From contig JARLJL010000024.1 of NCBI GenBank assembly GCA_031291235.1, positions 50,338 to 114,337 on the forward strand: a stretch of DNA of 64,000 bases. The letters are read 5' to 3'. Below the pieces are notes generated by a model. It had not been told where the DNA came from. It did no database searches and saw only the letters and a program-made list of their open reading frames with translations. This DNA comes from Sulfuriferula sp. GTDB lineage: Bacteria; Pseudomonadota; Gammaproteobacteria; Burkholderiales; Sulfuriferulaceae. Both the position numbers and the translations under genes were made by a program. Shown here in pieces: positions 48,727 to 58,813 of this stretch; positions within the stretch are counted from its first letter, which is position 1; each line of letters opens with the position of its first letter.

Positions 48727-49062
48727 AGACGTGCAAAACCGTAAATTAGCCGCACATTTTATACGCTAAACCCGTTCCGCGCAAAGTCGAAAAATAAGCA
48801 GGAACGACGATATACGAATGAATTGAATCAAACCCCTTGCCCCGCAAGGCTATGCGGCATACTGTCTTTGCACAAAATTAAAATCCGTTGACGCCCGACC
48901 TTACATATCAGTCACAACGCAGTAACGGTATTCTCGTATACTTGCCAAATTTCTGAAAAATACCCGCCCGACATGAGCACAGGCATTATTGCCTCACATC
49001 TGTTCCGGGTGGCTAAATATTGGTCAAATAAACATAATTCGGACACAAGAAAGAATACTCAA
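48727..49062. other. Intergenic region between dusB and the PepSY-type gene
   Basis: About 336 bases separate the two divergent genes. The left part carries the dusB promoter candidate. On the plus strand TATACT at 48937-48942 could be a -10 for the rightward gene, but no clear -35 accompanies it. An open frame begins at 48973 (MSTGII) in phase with the downstream gene, without a ribosome site. No RNA gene or repeat was recognised. Confidence 0.5.
48758..48785 (-). promoter_or_regulatory. Candidate promoter for the dusB-fis run
   Basis: On the minus strand TTTGCG (48785-48780) and TATAAA (48763-48758) are 16 bases apart, with the -10 32 bases before the dusB ATG. The -10 is near consensus and the -35 poor. 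The spacing and the GC-rich segment after the -10 are compatible with a growth-rate-controlled promoter like that of E. coli dusB-fis; this is inference. Confidence 0.4.
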
Positions 49063-49812
49063 ATGCGATTACTGCTTACCAGCGCGCGCCGATGGCACGG
49101 CGGACTAGCCATCATCCTGGTTTTTCCAGTCGTACTCATGGCGCTGACGGCCATACTGATTGCCCACGGCAAATCACTGAACACCCGCAATATCTATCTC
49201 AACCCTAACTGGCTGCCCGGCTACCAGCACAACATCGCCGGCAATCAGCAAGAAGTACGCGGCCTGATCGCGAAGGAAAACGGCTGGTGGCTGCTGACGC
49301 GCGCCGGGCTGTTCGACATCGTCGGCAACACGGCTATGCTTGTCCCGACGCTTGCCGATAAAGACATACGCTCAGTCGTCGCCACGCCCCAGGGTACATT
49401 AGCCCTGTCCGACAGCGGCTTGTGGCGCGAACAACAGGGTCGATGGACGCAGATCGTTCAGGGTAATGTCATGCAGGCGAGCGGCAATGCCGATACCATC
49501 GTCATCATCGTGCGCGGCAAAGGGCCGCTGCAAAGCCGTGACGGCGGCGCCACCTGGACATCGCTGAAACCCGTGGTAAATGCCGCATTAGCCCAAAACC
49601 CGGCATTGTCGCAACAAGCCGACAAAATCAGTCTGGCCCAGATGATACGCGACATACACCGCGGCATAGCGTTTGCCGGTGACAAAACCCAGTGGATCTG
49701 GGTAGACACGATCGCGCTGCTGCTGATTTTCATGTCGGGCAGCGGCATGATGATGTGGTGGTATAAACAGAAAAATCAGATGCGGCTGCGCAGCGCAATC
49801 GTCGAACGCTAA
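49063..49812 (+). CDS. PepSY-type membrane protein with an Asp-box periplasmic domain
   Basis: The protein (249 residues from the ATG at 49063) has a membrane helix after a basic start (about 14-36, GGLAIILVFPVVLMALTAIL), a large periplasmic part, and a second helix near the C-terminus (about 214-236), followed by a basic tail. This two-helix plan fits PepSY-associated TM proteins. The periplasmic part has a BNR/Asp-box-like SRDGGATW (about 157-164), suggesting a propeller-like fragment. A start 30 codons upstream (48973) is possible but has no ribosome site. No partner gene indicates a function. Confidence 0.65.
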   Translation: MRLLLTSARRWHGGLAIILVFPVVLMALTAILIAHGKSLNTRNIYLNPNWLPGYQHNIAGNQQEVRGLIAKENGWWLLTRAGLFDIVGNTAMLVPTLADKDIRSVVATPQGTLALSDSGLWREQQGRWTQIVQGNVMQASGNADTIVIIVRGKGPLQSRDGGATWTSLKPVVNAALAQNPALSQQADKISLAQMIRDIHRGIAFAGDKTQWIWVDTIALLLIFMSGSGMMMWWYKQKNQMRLRSAIVER

Positions 49813-49941
49813 AATCCGACAGGCGGTGCGCCCGCACAACCCGGTGCAACGCCTGCAGCAACGCAGATCATATTTTCGAATGGCGGTCGATTGCCGTTTG
49901 CCGGATAATGCACTTTTTATCCATTCGGATTCGTAGCGTAC

Positions 49942-50355
49942 ATGAACTCGTCACTGCCTACCGCCAAACTCTGGCATCGTTTCGCCGCCATGCTGTATGA
50001 AGCATTACTGCTGCTGGCCGTATTATTCATTGCCGACTATCTATTCATCAGCCTGACACACAATGCGCAGTCGCCCTTGCTCAAGACGCTATTGCAGATT
50101 TATCTGATCACGGTAATGGCAGCCTATTTCGGCTGGTTCTGGATGCGGGGACAATCACTGGCAATGAAAACCTGGCGCATACGCGTAGTCAGCGCCGACG
50201 GCGGCAAACTCAGTCTGCGTCAGGCATTGCTGCGTTTTCTGTTCAGTTGGCTGATAGGCATCACCCAGCTATGGGCCTTTTTCGATAAGGACGGGCAATT
50301 CCTGCACGACCGACTGGCCGGCACCCGGCTGGTCACTGACGCTCGACCTGCCTGA
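49942..50355 (+). CDS. RDD-family membrane protein
   Basis: The 137-residue protein has a basic N-terminus with RF at 10-11 (LWHRFAAMLYEALLLLAVLF), three membrane segments and the late HDRLAGTRLV (about 122-131), the conserved Arg/Asp/Asp pattern of the RDD family. Family members are small transporters, in some cases Na+/H+ or ion-related. Its 3' end overlaps the 3' end of lptG by 23 bases in convergent orientation. Confidence 0.85.
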   Translation: MNSSLPTAKLWHRFAAMLYEALLLLAVLFIADYLFISLTHNAQSPLLKTLLQIYLITVMAAYFGWFWMRGQSLAMKTWRIRVVSADGGKLSLRQALLRFLFSWLIGITQLWAFFDKDGQFLHDRLAGTRLVTDARPA

Positions 50356-51406
50356 GCAGGACGATACCCAGCAGCAAGAATCCAATAGTAGGCGCCACAG
50401 CGCTCATCAGCGCCGGCCAATCGTTGAGCAGCCCGATATAGGCAAACAGCCTGTTGAACAAGTGATAACCCAGACCCAGCATAATCCCGGCGAACACCCG
50501 CGTGCTGACCGACCCGGCACGCGGACGATGATAGGCAAATGGCAACGCCAGCAATATCATGATGGGTGCGGCAAGCGGATAGATCAATTTGCTCCACAGG
50601 GCAATTTCATAGCGCTTGCTGGGCTGATGGTTGGCGTGAAGATGCTGGATATATTCCCACAAATTTAGCACCGACATTTTTTCCGGTGCGACCAGCAGCA
50701 CATTCATAATGCTCGGCGTCAGCACCGATTGCCACTGACTGGCGGGGGAATGCGACACTGTGATGCCGGCGACGCCGAAACGAGTTTCGTCGATCTGCTT
50801 TAGCTGCCAGACGTTGTCGTGCAGAAACACGCCGCTGGCGGCGCGATAAATGCGTTGCAAACGAAACCCGGCGTCAAAGGTATACACATTGATATCGCGC
50901 AATGCGCCGTCCGGCGTCACTTCGCGCACATTGATGAAATTGCGGTCGTCGCGCACCCACAAACCCGAACGAAACGCCTGCGCCACCAGTGCATTGGTAG
51001 CCTTGAGTTTCATCTGCTCGGCATAACGATCGCTGGCCGGCGCAATCACTTCGCCGAAAACAAAAGTCAGCGCGGTGAACAGCAAACCGATCAGCATCAG
51101 ATAACCGGCGATACGGCGCATCGACAATCCGGACACCAGCATGATGGCGAATTCCGAATTTTCCACCAGCCGCGACAACGCGACCAGCGTACCGATCAGC
51201 GCCGCAACCGGCAGCAATTCGTACAAATGCCCGGGCACGCTCAAGGTCACGTACAGCAGTATCTGCCAAAACCCATACGCGCCTTTGCCCAGGGAATCCA
51301 GTTCATTAATCAGATCGAATAGCGCAAACAGCGTCGCCAGCGCGGTAAAGACGAATAACGATGCAATCAGTGCCTCGCTTGCCAGATAGCGGAAGATGAT
51401 CTTCAT
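50333..51406 (-). CDS. lptG: LPS export permease LptG
   Basis: LptG with LptF and LptB extracts LPS from the inner membrane. From ATG at 51406 (MKIIFRYLASEALIAS) the protein has 357 residues, with six membrane helices (three near each end) and a periplasmic jelly-roll (about 100-265). The ATG overlaps the lptF stop as ATGA. The frame continues upstream into lptF but that is not protein-like. The pair is divergent from pepA, as in E. coli. Confidence 0.96.
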   Translation of the reverse strand: MKIIFRYLASEALIASLFVFTALATLFALFDLINELDSLGKGAYGFWQILLYVTLSVPGHLYELLPVAALIGTLVALSRLVENSEFAIMLVSGLSMRRIAGYLMLIGLLFTALTFVFGEVIAPASDRYAEQMKLKATNALVAQAFRSGLWVRDDRNFINVREVTPDGALRDINVYTFDAGFRLQRIYRAASGVFLHDNVWQLKQIDETRFGVAGITVSHSPASQWQSVLTPSIMNVLLVAPEKMSVLNLWEYIQHLHANHQPSKRYEIALWSKLIYPLAAPIMILLALPFAYHRPRAGSVSTRVFAGIMLGLGYHLFNRLFAYIGLLNDWPALMSAVAPTIGFLLLGIVLLRQVERQ

Positions 51407-52488
51407 AAACGCTTCCACCACAGCAGCTTGCGCACAGTCAGGCGCTGATAAAACATCAGCACCATAATCGTCGCCATAACCAGATGCGCACCTCCCAGAC
51501 CGGCGATAAACGAGATTTTCTGCTGCGCTACCCATGCCTCGATAATGCCCAGCATATTGTTATAAATCACGAAAATCAGCAGCGCGAGTATCAGGCTGAA
51601 CGAACGCCCGGCACGCGGATTCACAAAGCTCAGCGGTATCGCCAGCAGCGCCAGAATTGCTGCACTGATCGGGAATCCGCAACGCCACACGAACTCGGCC
51701 AGATTGACCGCCGTAGGATTTTGCAGCAACGCCATGGTGGATAACGCATTGGCGCCGTAATCCCGATGCAAGGCTATGGTTTGCGGTTCCAGCCGCATCC
51801 AGTAACGGTCGAATTCGGCGATCTTGTAATCGGCCTGCCCCGGTATGCCTTCATAGCGACGGCCGTTTTCCAGCACCAGATAACGCTCGCCGTTGGACAA
51901 CTGGCGATGCTCGCCCGCCTGCGCCACGGTAATCCCCAAAGTATGGTTCTCCACCGACTGCATGAATACGTTTTTGACGCGCGCGCCGTTGTTTGCCAAT
52001 CCTTCGACAAAATACACCTTGTCCGCCTGCTTGGACTCGGTAAACATGCCGGGGGTAATCACCGACAGTTCGTCACGGCTGTCCAGCAATTGCCTGAACT
52101 CGTCCTTCTTGCTCAACGCCCAGGGAATAACGGCCAGATTCAATATGCCGATTGCCAGCACTACAGGCAAAGCAAAAGTCAGCACAGGCCGCACCCATGC
52201 CGTCAAACTCAGTCCGGCACTGAACCACACCACCATCTCGCTTTCACGATAGGCGCGCGACAGGGACATAATGATGGAAATGAATAGCGATAGCGACAGC
52301 AGCAGCGGCAGGAAATTGAAAATACCGAAACCCAGAAACGCGAGCACCGCCTCGACTGCCAGTTCGCCTCGCGCCGCATCGCCCAACAGACGAATAAACA
52401 GCGTAGTCAAGGTGATAGTCAGCAGCACCAGAAACACGCCGAAGTAATTAAAAATAAGTTCACGCAATAAGGCGCGTCGAAAAAGCAT
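51403..52488 (-). CDS. lptF: LPS export permease LptF
   Basis: LptF is the partner of LptG in the inner-membrane LPS transporter. From the ATG at 52488 (MLFRRALLRELIFNYFGVF) it has 361 residues with the same six-helix and jelly-roll layout; the segment SRAYRESEMVVWFSAGLS (about 75-92) contains the coupling-helix region that contacts LptB. Upstream in-frame residues (to 52548) lie in the shared promoter region and are not included. LptA, LptB and LptC are not in this window. Confidence 0.95.
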   Translation of the reverse strand: MLFRRALLRELIFNYFGVFLVLLTITLTTLFIRLLGDAARGELAVEAVLAFLGFGIFNFLPLLLSLSLFISIIMSLSRAYRESEMVVWFSAGLSLTAWVRPVLTFALPVVLAIGILNLAVIPWALSKKDEFRQLLDSRDELSVITPGMFTESKQADKVYFVEGLANNGARVKNVFMQSVENHTLGITVAQAGEHRQLSNGERYLVLENGRRYEGIPGQADYKIAEFDRYWMRLEPQTIALHRDYGANALSTMALLQNPTAVNLAEFVWRCGFPISAAILALLAIPLSFVNPRAGRSFSLILALLIFVIYNNMLGIIEAWVAQQKISFIAGLGGAHLVMATIMVLMFYQRLTVRKLLWWKRL

Positions 52489-52506
52489 GGTAAATTTTTC
52501 TTGGTT

Positions 52507-52535
52507 TTGACTTTTAATGAAAGACTGCAAATAAT
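52507..52535 (+). promoter_or_regulatory. Candidate sigma-70 promoter for pepA
   Basis: TTGACT (52507-52512) and AATAAT (52530-52535) are 17 bases apart, 32 bases before the GTG start of pepA, in the 79-base divergent gap with lptF. Each hexamer differs from consensus at one base, the best promoter match in the window. Confidence 0.55.
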
Positions 52536-52567
52536 GGGGGATATTCACTCATACGCAGGAGCATCTC

Positions 52568-54061
52568 GTGGAATTTAGCATAAAAAACACTCAGCCGGAA
52601 AAGCAGCGTGCTGCCTGCATCGTCGTTGGGGTATTCGAATCCCGCCAATTATCCGCTAGCGGGCAGGAATTGGATAGCGCAAGTCAGGGTTATTTATCCA
52701 AAATATTAGCTGGCGGCGACATGAACGGCCGTGCCGGCAGCACATTATTGCTGCACCACGTCCCGCAACTGGGTAATGAGCGCGTACTGCTGGTGGGGCT
52801 GGGCAAGGCTGAAGCATTCGACAGCAAGGCGTTTCTCACCGCCATCAACGCCGCATTAAGCAGCCTCAACGCTACCGGCGCAAGCAGCGCCGCACTCTAT
52901 CTGCTGGACGAAATCGTGGAAAGCCGCGACATCGCCTGGAAAGTCGAACAGACCGTCCTCGCCGCTTATAGCCAGAATTTCCAGCCGGGCAAACTGAAAA
53001 GCAAGAAAGATGAAGCAAAGACCGCCGGCGTCAAAAAACTCATCCTGCATGTTGCATCGGCCTACACCAAAACCGCGGAAAAAGCGCTGGCCCAGGGCAA
53101 GGCCATTGCGGCCGGAGTAGAGCTCGCCAAGGATCTGGGAAATTTGCCGGGCAATATCTGCACGCCGACCTATCTTGCTCAGCAGGCACAAAGCCTGGCC
53201 AAGGAATTTCCGCTCAAATGCGAAATACTGGAACGCAAGGACATGGAAAAACTGGGCATGGGCTCGCTGCTGGCCGTAGCGCAAGGCAGCAGCCAGCCGC
53301 CCAAGCTCATCGTCCTGCGTCATAACGGCGGTAAAAAGGGCGCGAAACCGATCGTACTGGTAGGCAAAGGCATCACGTTCGACTCCGGCGGCATCTCGCT
53401 CAAGCCGGGCGCGGAAATGGACGAAATGAAATACGACATGTGCGGCGCAGCCAGCGTGCTTGGCACCTTGCGTGCTGCCGCCGAGCTCAAGCTGCCGCTC
53501 AACATCATCGGCATCATCCCCAGCAGCGAAAACCTCCCGGACGGCATGGCAGTCAAACCGGGCGACATCGTCACCTCGATGTCCGGCCAGACCATAGAAA
53601 TCCTCAATACCGACGCAGAAGGCCGACTGGTATTGTGCGACGCGTTGACTTACGCCGAACGCTTCGACCCCGAAGTCGTCATCGACATCGCCACCCTCAC
53701 CGGTGCCTGTGTCATCGCGCTGGGCCACCATGCTTCCGGCCTGTTCAGCCACAATGACGCGCTGGCCGGGGAAATCGAACAAGCCGGCGTGTCCGCGCAC
53801 GACCGCGCCTGGCGCATGCCGTTGTGGGAAGACTACCAGCCCCAGCTCGACAGCAATTTCGCCGACATCGCCAATATTGGCGGACGGGCAGGCGGCTCGA
53901 TCACCGCAGCATGTTTCCTGTCGCGCTTCACCAAGAAATACAACTGGGCGCATCTGGACATCGCCGGCACCGCCTGGAAATCCGGCAAGGAAAAAGGCGG
54001 TACGGGCCGTCCCGTAGGGCTGTTAACGCATTTCCTGACAGCTCGCGCAACCAGCAAATGA
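52568..54061 (+). CDS. pepA: Leucyl aminopeptidase PepA
   Basis: PepA is a hexameric M17 metallo-aminopeptidase that in E. coli also binds DNA for cer/XerCD recombination and car regulation. The 497-residue protein starts at a GTG behind AGGAG. It has the signature NTDAEGRL at 347-354, metal-binding residues in [10 protein letters not shown] (267-276) and CGAASVLG (292-299). The N-terminal macro-like domain spans about 1-170. Its stop overlaps the holC start as ATGA. Confidence 0.97.
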   Translation: MEFSIKNTQPEKQRAACIVVGVFESRQLSASGQELDSASQGYLSKILAGGDMNGRAGSTLLLHHVPQLGNERVLLVGLGKAEAFDSKAFLTAINAALSSLNATGASSAALYLLDEIVESRDIAWKVEQTVLAAYSQNFQPGKLKSKKDEAKTAGVKKLILHVASAYTKTAEKALAQGKAIAAGVELAKDLGNLPGNICTPTYLAQQAQSLAKEFPLKCEILERKDMEKLGMGSLLAVAQGSSQPPKLIVLRHNGGKKGAKPIVLVGKGITFDSGGISLKPGAEMDEMKYDMCGAASVLGTLRAAAELKLPLNIIGIIPSSENLPDGMAVKPGDIVTSMSGQTIEILNTDAEGRLVLCDALTYAERFDPEVVIDIATLTGACVIALGHHASGLFSHNDALAGEIEQAGVSAHDRAWRMPLWEDYQPQLDSNFADIANIGGRAGGSITAACFLSRFTKKYNWAHLDIAGTAWKSGKEKGGTGRPVGLLTHFLTARATSK

Positions 54062-54480
54062 CGCGGGTAGACTTCTATTCCAACGCGGCGGATAAGCTCG
54101 AGCTGGCACGCATGATTATTCACAAGGCCCACAAACAGGGCCTGAACGTCATGGTGCACAGTACAGCACCGACCACACTGGATGATCTCGACCGGCGCTT
54201 GTGGGCGGATCCGGCCACAAGCTTCCTGCCGCATTGCCGTACCGATGCCGCGCACGCGGCGCAAACGCCGGTGGTGCTGGGCGCGGATATCGGCAATGCC
54301 GCGCACACCGACGTACTCGTCAATCTCGACGACACCACGCCGGGTTTTTTCAGCCGCTTCGAACGACTGATAGAAATCGTCAGCCTAGACGAAGCCGACC
54401 GTAATGCAGCGCGCCAGCGCTGGCTTTTTTACAAACAGCGCGGCTATGCGATGAGCAATCACGACATGAGCAGGAAATAG
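54058..54480 (+). CDS. holC: DNA polymerase III subunit chi (HolC)
   Basis: HolC joins the clamp loader to single-strand binding protein. From the ATG at 54058, coupled to the pepA stop, it has 140 residues and starts [20 protein letters not shown]; the later [20 protein letters not shown] and WLFYKQRGY are family-typical. In E. coli the order is also pepA-holC-valS. The open frame extends upstream into pepA but that is not part of the gene. Confidence 0.94.
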   Translation: MTRVDFYSNAADKLELARMIIHKAHKQGLNVMVHSTAPTTLDDLDRRLWADPATSFLPHCRTDAAHAAQTPVVLGADIGNAAHTDVLVNLDDTTPGFFSRFERLIEIVSLDEADRNAARQRWLFYKQRGYAMSNHDMSRK

Positions 54481-54482
54481 CT

Positions 54483-54923
54483 ATGGACGACCCGCTACTC
54501 GACAAAATGCAGGCGTTGATGGGCAAATACCATACACCCTCTCCTGCGCATCCTGCAGAAGACGAGCTGATAGCCGATATCGACGATAACGTCGGCTATC
54601 CGGTGCTTACCGACATCGTCAAACTGGGCGATGCAGTATTTCACGATCCGCAGCCCGCAGCAAAACCGCAAGCCGCTACTAGCACTATCAGTGCCAATAC
54701 GGCGAACCTGATTGCACAACAAATTTTAAACGAAGTCGACGAACAGCTGCGCAATCAGGTCACCAGTCTTATTGCCCCGCAATTGCAGCAAGCCATGGAC
54801 GAAACGCTGGCCGTACTGCTGCCGCAGCTGACGGTACATATCGAACACATCGTCCACGAAACGCTGGTACAGGAATTCGCCCGCCACGGGATTCCACTCA
54901 ATAAGGGCGACGATTCGGTATAA
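54483..54923 (+). CDS. Conserved hypothetical protein between holC and valS
   Basis: I do not recognise a named family. The 146-residue protein has an acidic N-terminal half with an [11 protein letters not shown] segment (35-45), a short Ala/Pro/Gln linker (about 57-66), and a C-terminal amphipathic helix pair (about 72-138), with a repeated hydrophobic spacing that suggests a helical bundle or coiled coil. There is no signal or membrane segment. It starts two bases after holC, between a clamp-loader subunit and valS, so a tie to replication or only co-transcription is possible. Confidence 0.7.
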   Translation: MDDPLLDKMQALMGKYHTPSPAHPAEDELIADIDDNVGYPVLTDIVKLGDAVFHDPQPAAKPQAATSTISANTANLIAQQILNEVDEQLRNQVTSLIAPQLQQAMDETLAVLLPQLTVHIEHIVHETLVQEFARHGIPLNKGDDSV

Positions 54924-54924
54924 T

Positions 54925-54946
54925 GTTGTGTTTTACCCAACACAAC
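54925..54946 (+). other. Hairpin just upstream of valS
   Basis: GTTGTGTT (54925-54932) and AACACAAC (54939-54946) form a perfect 8-bp stem with a six-base loop, ending eight bases before the valS ATG and starting one base after the preceding stop. It could mask the valS ribosome site or act as a cleavage site in the long transcript. It is not a T-box: it is far too small and lacks the conserved bulge. Confidence 0.5.
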
Positions 54947-54954
54947 TCTGCATC

Positions 54955-57699
54955 ATGGAACTCGCCAAAAGCTTCGAACCCCAACAAATAGAACAACGCT
55001 GGTATCAGCACTGGGAACAATCGGGTTACTTCCGCCCGAGCATGGACAGTACGCAGCCCGCTTACTGCATCATGCTGCCGCCGCCCAATGTCACCGGCAC
55101 GCTGCACATGGGGCACGCTTTTCAGCACACCATCATGGATGCGCTGATCCGCTACCATCGCATGCAGGGCGACAATACCTTATGGCAACCCGGTACCGAC
55201 CACGCCGGTATCGCCACGCAAATCGTCGTAGAGCGCCAGCTCGATGCCAAAAACATTTCCCGTCACGACCTCGGTCGCGACGCCTTTCTGGACAAAGTCT
55301 GGGAGTGGAAAGCCCATTCCGGCTCTACCATTACCGGGCAGATGCGCCGCCTCGGCACCTCCTGCGACTGGAGCCGCGAGCGTTTTACCATGGACGAAGG
55401 CCTCTCCACCGCAGTCTCCGAAGTGTTCGTCAAACTGTATAACGAAGGCCTGATCTATCGCGGCAAACGCCTGGTGAACTGGGATCCGGTACTCGGTACC
55501 GCGGTATCCGACCTGGAAGTCGTTTCCAGCGAAGAAGACGGCTTCATGTGGCATATCCTCTACGCCATCGAAGGCGAAGACGGCTTTGTCGAAGTCGCCA
55601 CCACCCGCCCGGAAACCCTGTTCGGCGACGTCGCCGTGGCCGTGCATCCGGAAGACGAACGCTACAGGCATCTGATCGGCCACCATGTGCGCTTGCCGAT
55701 CGCCGAGCGCAGCATCCCGGTGATCGCCGACGATTACGTCGACCCGGCGTTCGGTACCGGCGTGGTCAAGATCACCCCGGCGCACGATTTCAACGACTAT
55801 GCCGTCGGCGCGCGCCATCATCTGGTGCCGATCAGCGTATTGACGCTGGATGCGAAAATGAATGACCTGTGCCCGACCGAATATCAGGGGCTGGATCGCT
55901 ATGTCGCCCGCGAAAAACTGCTGGCCGAACTGCACGACAAGAACCAGCTCGCCCATGCCAAACCGCACAAGCTCATGGTGCCGCGCGGCGACCGTACCAA
56001 CGCGGTGATCGAGCCCATGCTCACCGACCAGTGGTTCGTCGCCATGGCCGAGATGGGCAAACAGGGGCTGGACGTGGTCAAATCCGGCGAACTCAAATTC
56101 GTGCCGGAAAACTGGACCTCTACCTATAACCAATGGCTGGAAAACATTCAGGACTGGTGCATCTCGCGCCAGCTGTGGTGGGGTCACCGTATCCCGGCAT
56201 GGTACGACGAAGACGGCAACATCTATGTCGCCCATACCGAAGCCGAAGCGCAGCAGCAGGCCGGCGACAAGCTTATCCGCCGCGACGAAGACGTGCTCGA
56301 CACATGGTTCTCCTCCGCGCTGTGGCCGTTCTCCACACTGGGCTGGCCGGACAAGACGCCTGAGCTGGACGCATTCCTGCCCGGCTCGGTGCTGGTCACC
56401 GGCTTCGACATCATCTTCTTCTGGGTCGCGCGCATGGTGATGATGTCACTGCATTTCACCGGTAAGGTGCCGTTCCGCGAAGTCTACGTCACCGGCCTGG
56501 TACGCGATGCTCACGGCAACAAGATGTCGAAATCCAAAGGCAACGTCATTGACCCGCTCGATCTGATCGACGGCATCGCGCTGGAAGACCTCGTCGCCAA
56601 GCGCACTACCGGCATGATGAACCCCAAACAGGCGGCCAGCATCAGCAAGCAGACCCGCGCCGACTATCCCAACGGCTTTGCCGCATTCGGTACCGACGCG
56701 CTGCGCTTCACTTTCGCCAGCCTCGCCACCCATGGCCGCGACATCAAATTCGACCTGCAGCGCGCCGACGGCTACCGCAATTTCTGCAACAAACTGTGGA
56801 ACGCCACGCGCTTCGTGATGATGAATTGCGACGGCAAGGATGTCGGGCTGGACGAGACCCTGCCGCTGACCTACAGCGATGCCGACCGCTGGATCATCAG
56901 CCGCCTGCAACAGGCCGAACTAGGCATGGCGCAAGCTTTTGCCGACTACCGCTTCGACATGGCGGCACGCACGGTATACGAATTCGTCTGGGACGAATAC
57001 TGCGACTGGTATCTGGAACTGGCCAAAGTACAGCTCAATAATGGCGACGAAGCCGCCGCCCGCGCCACCCGTCGTACGCTGGTGCGCGTGCTGGAAACCG
57101 CGCTGCGTCTGGCGCACCCTATCATCCCATTCATCACAGAAGAGCTGTGGCAAACCGTCGCGCCGCTGACCAGCAAGTCCGGCGGCAGCATCATGACCCA
57201 GCCCTATCCGCTGGCAGACGCTGACAAAATTGATGTCACAGCCAACGCCCGCATCGTTCTGCTCAAGGACATCGTCAACGCCACCCGCGGCCTGCGCGGC
57301 GAAATGAATCTGTCGCCCGCGCTCAAGGTGCCGCTGGCGATGACCGGCGATGCCGCTATGCTGAATAGCTTTGCACCGTATATCGCCGCACTGGCCAAGC
57401 TCAGCGAAGTCAACATTCACAACGAGCTGCCGCAAGGCGACGCGCCGGTCGCTATCGTCGGCGACACCAAACTTATGCTGCTGATAGAAATCGACCGCGA
57501 AGCCGAAGCCGCAAGACTCGACAAGGAAATCGGCCGGCTGCAAGGCGAAATCGGCAAATGCGAAGCCAAACTCGGCAACGCCAGCTTTGTCGACCGCGCT
57601 CCAGCTGCGGTGGTCGAGCAGGAAAAACTGCGCATGACCGACTTCCAGGCAACGCTGAACAAGGTACAGGATCAGCGGCAGCGGCTCATCGCCAAGTAA
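54955..57699 (+). CDS. valS: Valyl-tRNA synthetase ValS
   Basis: ValS charges tRNA-Val and edits threonine. From ATG at 54955 ([16 protein letters not shown]) it has 914 residues: the HIGH motif as HMGH at 51-54 in [14 protein letters not shown], a long editing CP1 domain (about 170-420), the KMSKS loop at 523-527, an anticodon-binding domain and a C-terminal coiled-coil arm (about 845-914). The GTG at 54928 in phase is inside the upstream hairpin and is not used. earP follows four bases later. Confidence 0.98.
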   Translation: MELAKSFEPQQIEQRWYQHWEQSGYFRPSMDSTQPAYCIMLPPPNVTGTLHMGHAFQHTIMDALIRYHRMQGDNTLWQPGTDHAGIATQIVVERQLDAKNISRHDLGRDAFLDKVWEWKAHSGSTITGQMRRLGTSCDWSRERFTMDEGLSTAVSEVFVKLYNEGLIYRGKRLVNWDPVLGTAVSDLEVVSSEEDGFMWHILYAIEGEDGFVEVATTRPETLFGDVAVAVHPEDERYRHLIGHHVRLPIAERSIPVIADDYVDPAFGTGVVKITPAHDFNDYAVGARHHLVPISVLTLDAKMNDLCPTEYQGLDRYVAREKLLAELHDKNQLAHAKPHKLMVPRGDRTNAVIEPMLTDQWFVAMAEMGKQGLDVVKSGELKFVPENWTSTYNQWLENIQDWCISRQLWWGHRIPAWYDEDGNIYVAHTEAEAQQQAGDKLIRRDEDVLDTWFSSALWPFSTLGWPDKTPELDAFLPGSVLVTGFDIIFFWVARMVMMSLHFTGKVPFREVYVTGLVRDAHGNKMSKSKGNVIDPLDLIDGIALEDLVAKRTTGMMNPKQAASISKQTRADYPNGFAAFGTDALRFTFASLATHGRDIKFDLQRADGYRNFCNKLWNATRFVMMNCDGKDVGLDETLPLTYSDADRWIISRLQQAELGMAQAFADYRFDMAARTVYEFVWDEYCDWYLELAKVQLNNGDEAAARATRRTLVRVLETALRLAHPIIPFITEELWQTVAPLTSKSGGSIMTQPYPLADADKIDVTANARIVLLKDIVNATRGLRGEMNLSPALKVPLAMTGDAAMLNSFAPYIAALAKLSEVNIHNELPQGDAPVAIVGDTKLMLLIEIDREAEAARLDKEIGRLQGEIGKCEAKLGNASFVDRAPAAVVEQEKLRMTDFQATLNKVQDQRQRLIAK

Positions 57700-57703
57700 A
57701 TCC

Positions 57704-58813
57704 ATGCAGCGCTGGGATATCTTCTGCACAGTCGTCGATAACTACGGCGACGCTGCGGTCACCTGGCGGCTGGCGCGGCAACTGACCGCTGAACACAGCA
57801 TGGCTATACGCCTGTGGATAGACGATTTGCGCCCACTGGCCGCCCTGTATCCCGGCACCGACCTCGCTGCCGACCGGCAAATCCTCTGCGGCGTGGAAGT
57901 TCGCCGCTGGCCGGCAGATTTCCCCGCGGTCGACATTGCCGATGTTGTCATCGAAGCCTTTGCCTGCGACATTCCCGACAGCTACATCGCAGCCATGGCT
58001 GCCAGCCCTGTCCCGCCGCGCTGGATCAATCTCGAATATCTCAGCGCAGAAAACTGGGTGGCGGGCTGTCACCGTCTGCCTTCCCCGCATCCGCGCCTGC
58101 CGCTGATCAAGCAATTCTTCTTTCCCGGCTTCACACCGGATACCGGCGGCCTGTTGCGCGAACACGGCCTGATCGAACGCCGCCGCGCGTTTCAGACTAG
58201 CTCCGCGTTACAGGCTGAATTCCGCACACAGCTAGGTGTAACCCACATCCCTGACGCTTTCACCGTATCCCTGTTCGGCTATGAGAATCCAGCGCTGCCG
58301 GAGCTGCTGCAAGCCTGGGTCGACAACGCCACCCCCATCTGCTGTCTGCTTCCCGATAGCCGGCTCACGCCGCAGGTCGTGGCATTCTTCGGTGACGGCA
58401 AGCCATGGCAGCGCGGCAGCCTGACCGTACACCGGCTGCCTTTTCTGGATCAGGACAGCTACGACAAACTGCTGTGGCTGTGCGACATGAATTTCGTGCG
58501 TGGCGAAGACTCCTTCGTCCGCGCCCTGTGGGCAGGACGTCCCTTCGTCTGGCATATCTATCCGCAAACCGACGACGCCCATCACGCCAAACTCGATGCA
58601 TTTCTGGCACTATACGCCCGCGATCTGGATGATGCCGCCACGGCTAGCCTGACCGACTTCTGGCATGGCTGGAATCAGATTGGCAAACAGACGCTGAACT
58701 GGCAGGCATGGCAAGCCGCGTGTCCGCAAATCAGACAGCACCACGAAGCATGGGTAAATCAATTGACCATGCAAACCGATCTGGCGACCAATCTGGTTCG
58801 CAACGGACAATGA
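57704..58813 (+). CDS. earP: EF-P arginine rhamnosyltransferase EarP
   Basis: EarP transfers rhamnose from dTDP-rhamnose to Arg32 of elongation factor P, which relieves ribosome stalling at polyproline stretches. The 369-residue protein has the signature VDNYGDAAVTWRLARQL with Asp12 and Asp16, and the acceptor/nucleotide region RGEDSFVRALWAGRPFVWHI with Glu268. EarP is mainly beta- and gammaproteobacterial. The efp gene usually lies next to earP, but here a CDP-alcohol phosphatidyltransferase gene follows with an ATGA overlap, so efp must be elsewhere. The rmlBDAC genes are not in this window. Confidence 0.95.
   Translation: MQRWDIFCTVVDNYGDAAVTWRLARQLTAEHSMAIRLWIDDLRPLAALYPGTDLAADRQILCGVEVRRWPADFPAVDIADVVIEAFACDIPDSYIAAMAASPVPPRWINLEYLSAENWVAGCHRLPSPHPRLPLIKQFFFPGFTPDTGGLLREHGLIERRRAFQTSSALQAEFRTQLGVTHIPDAFTVSLFGYENPALPELLQAWVDNATPICCLLPDSRLTPQVVAFFGDGKPWQRGSLTVHRLPFLDQDSYDKLLWLCDMNFVRGEDSFVRALWAGRPFVWHIYPQTDDAHHAKLDAFLALYARDLDDAATASLTDFWHGWNQIGKQTLNWQAWQAACPQIRQHHEAWVNQLTMQTDLATNLVRNGQ

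Noticed and set aside
52856..56235. Minus-strand frames of 365 and 351 codons opposite pepA and valS
   Set aside because: They are antisense to conserved genes and show only mirror codon bias.
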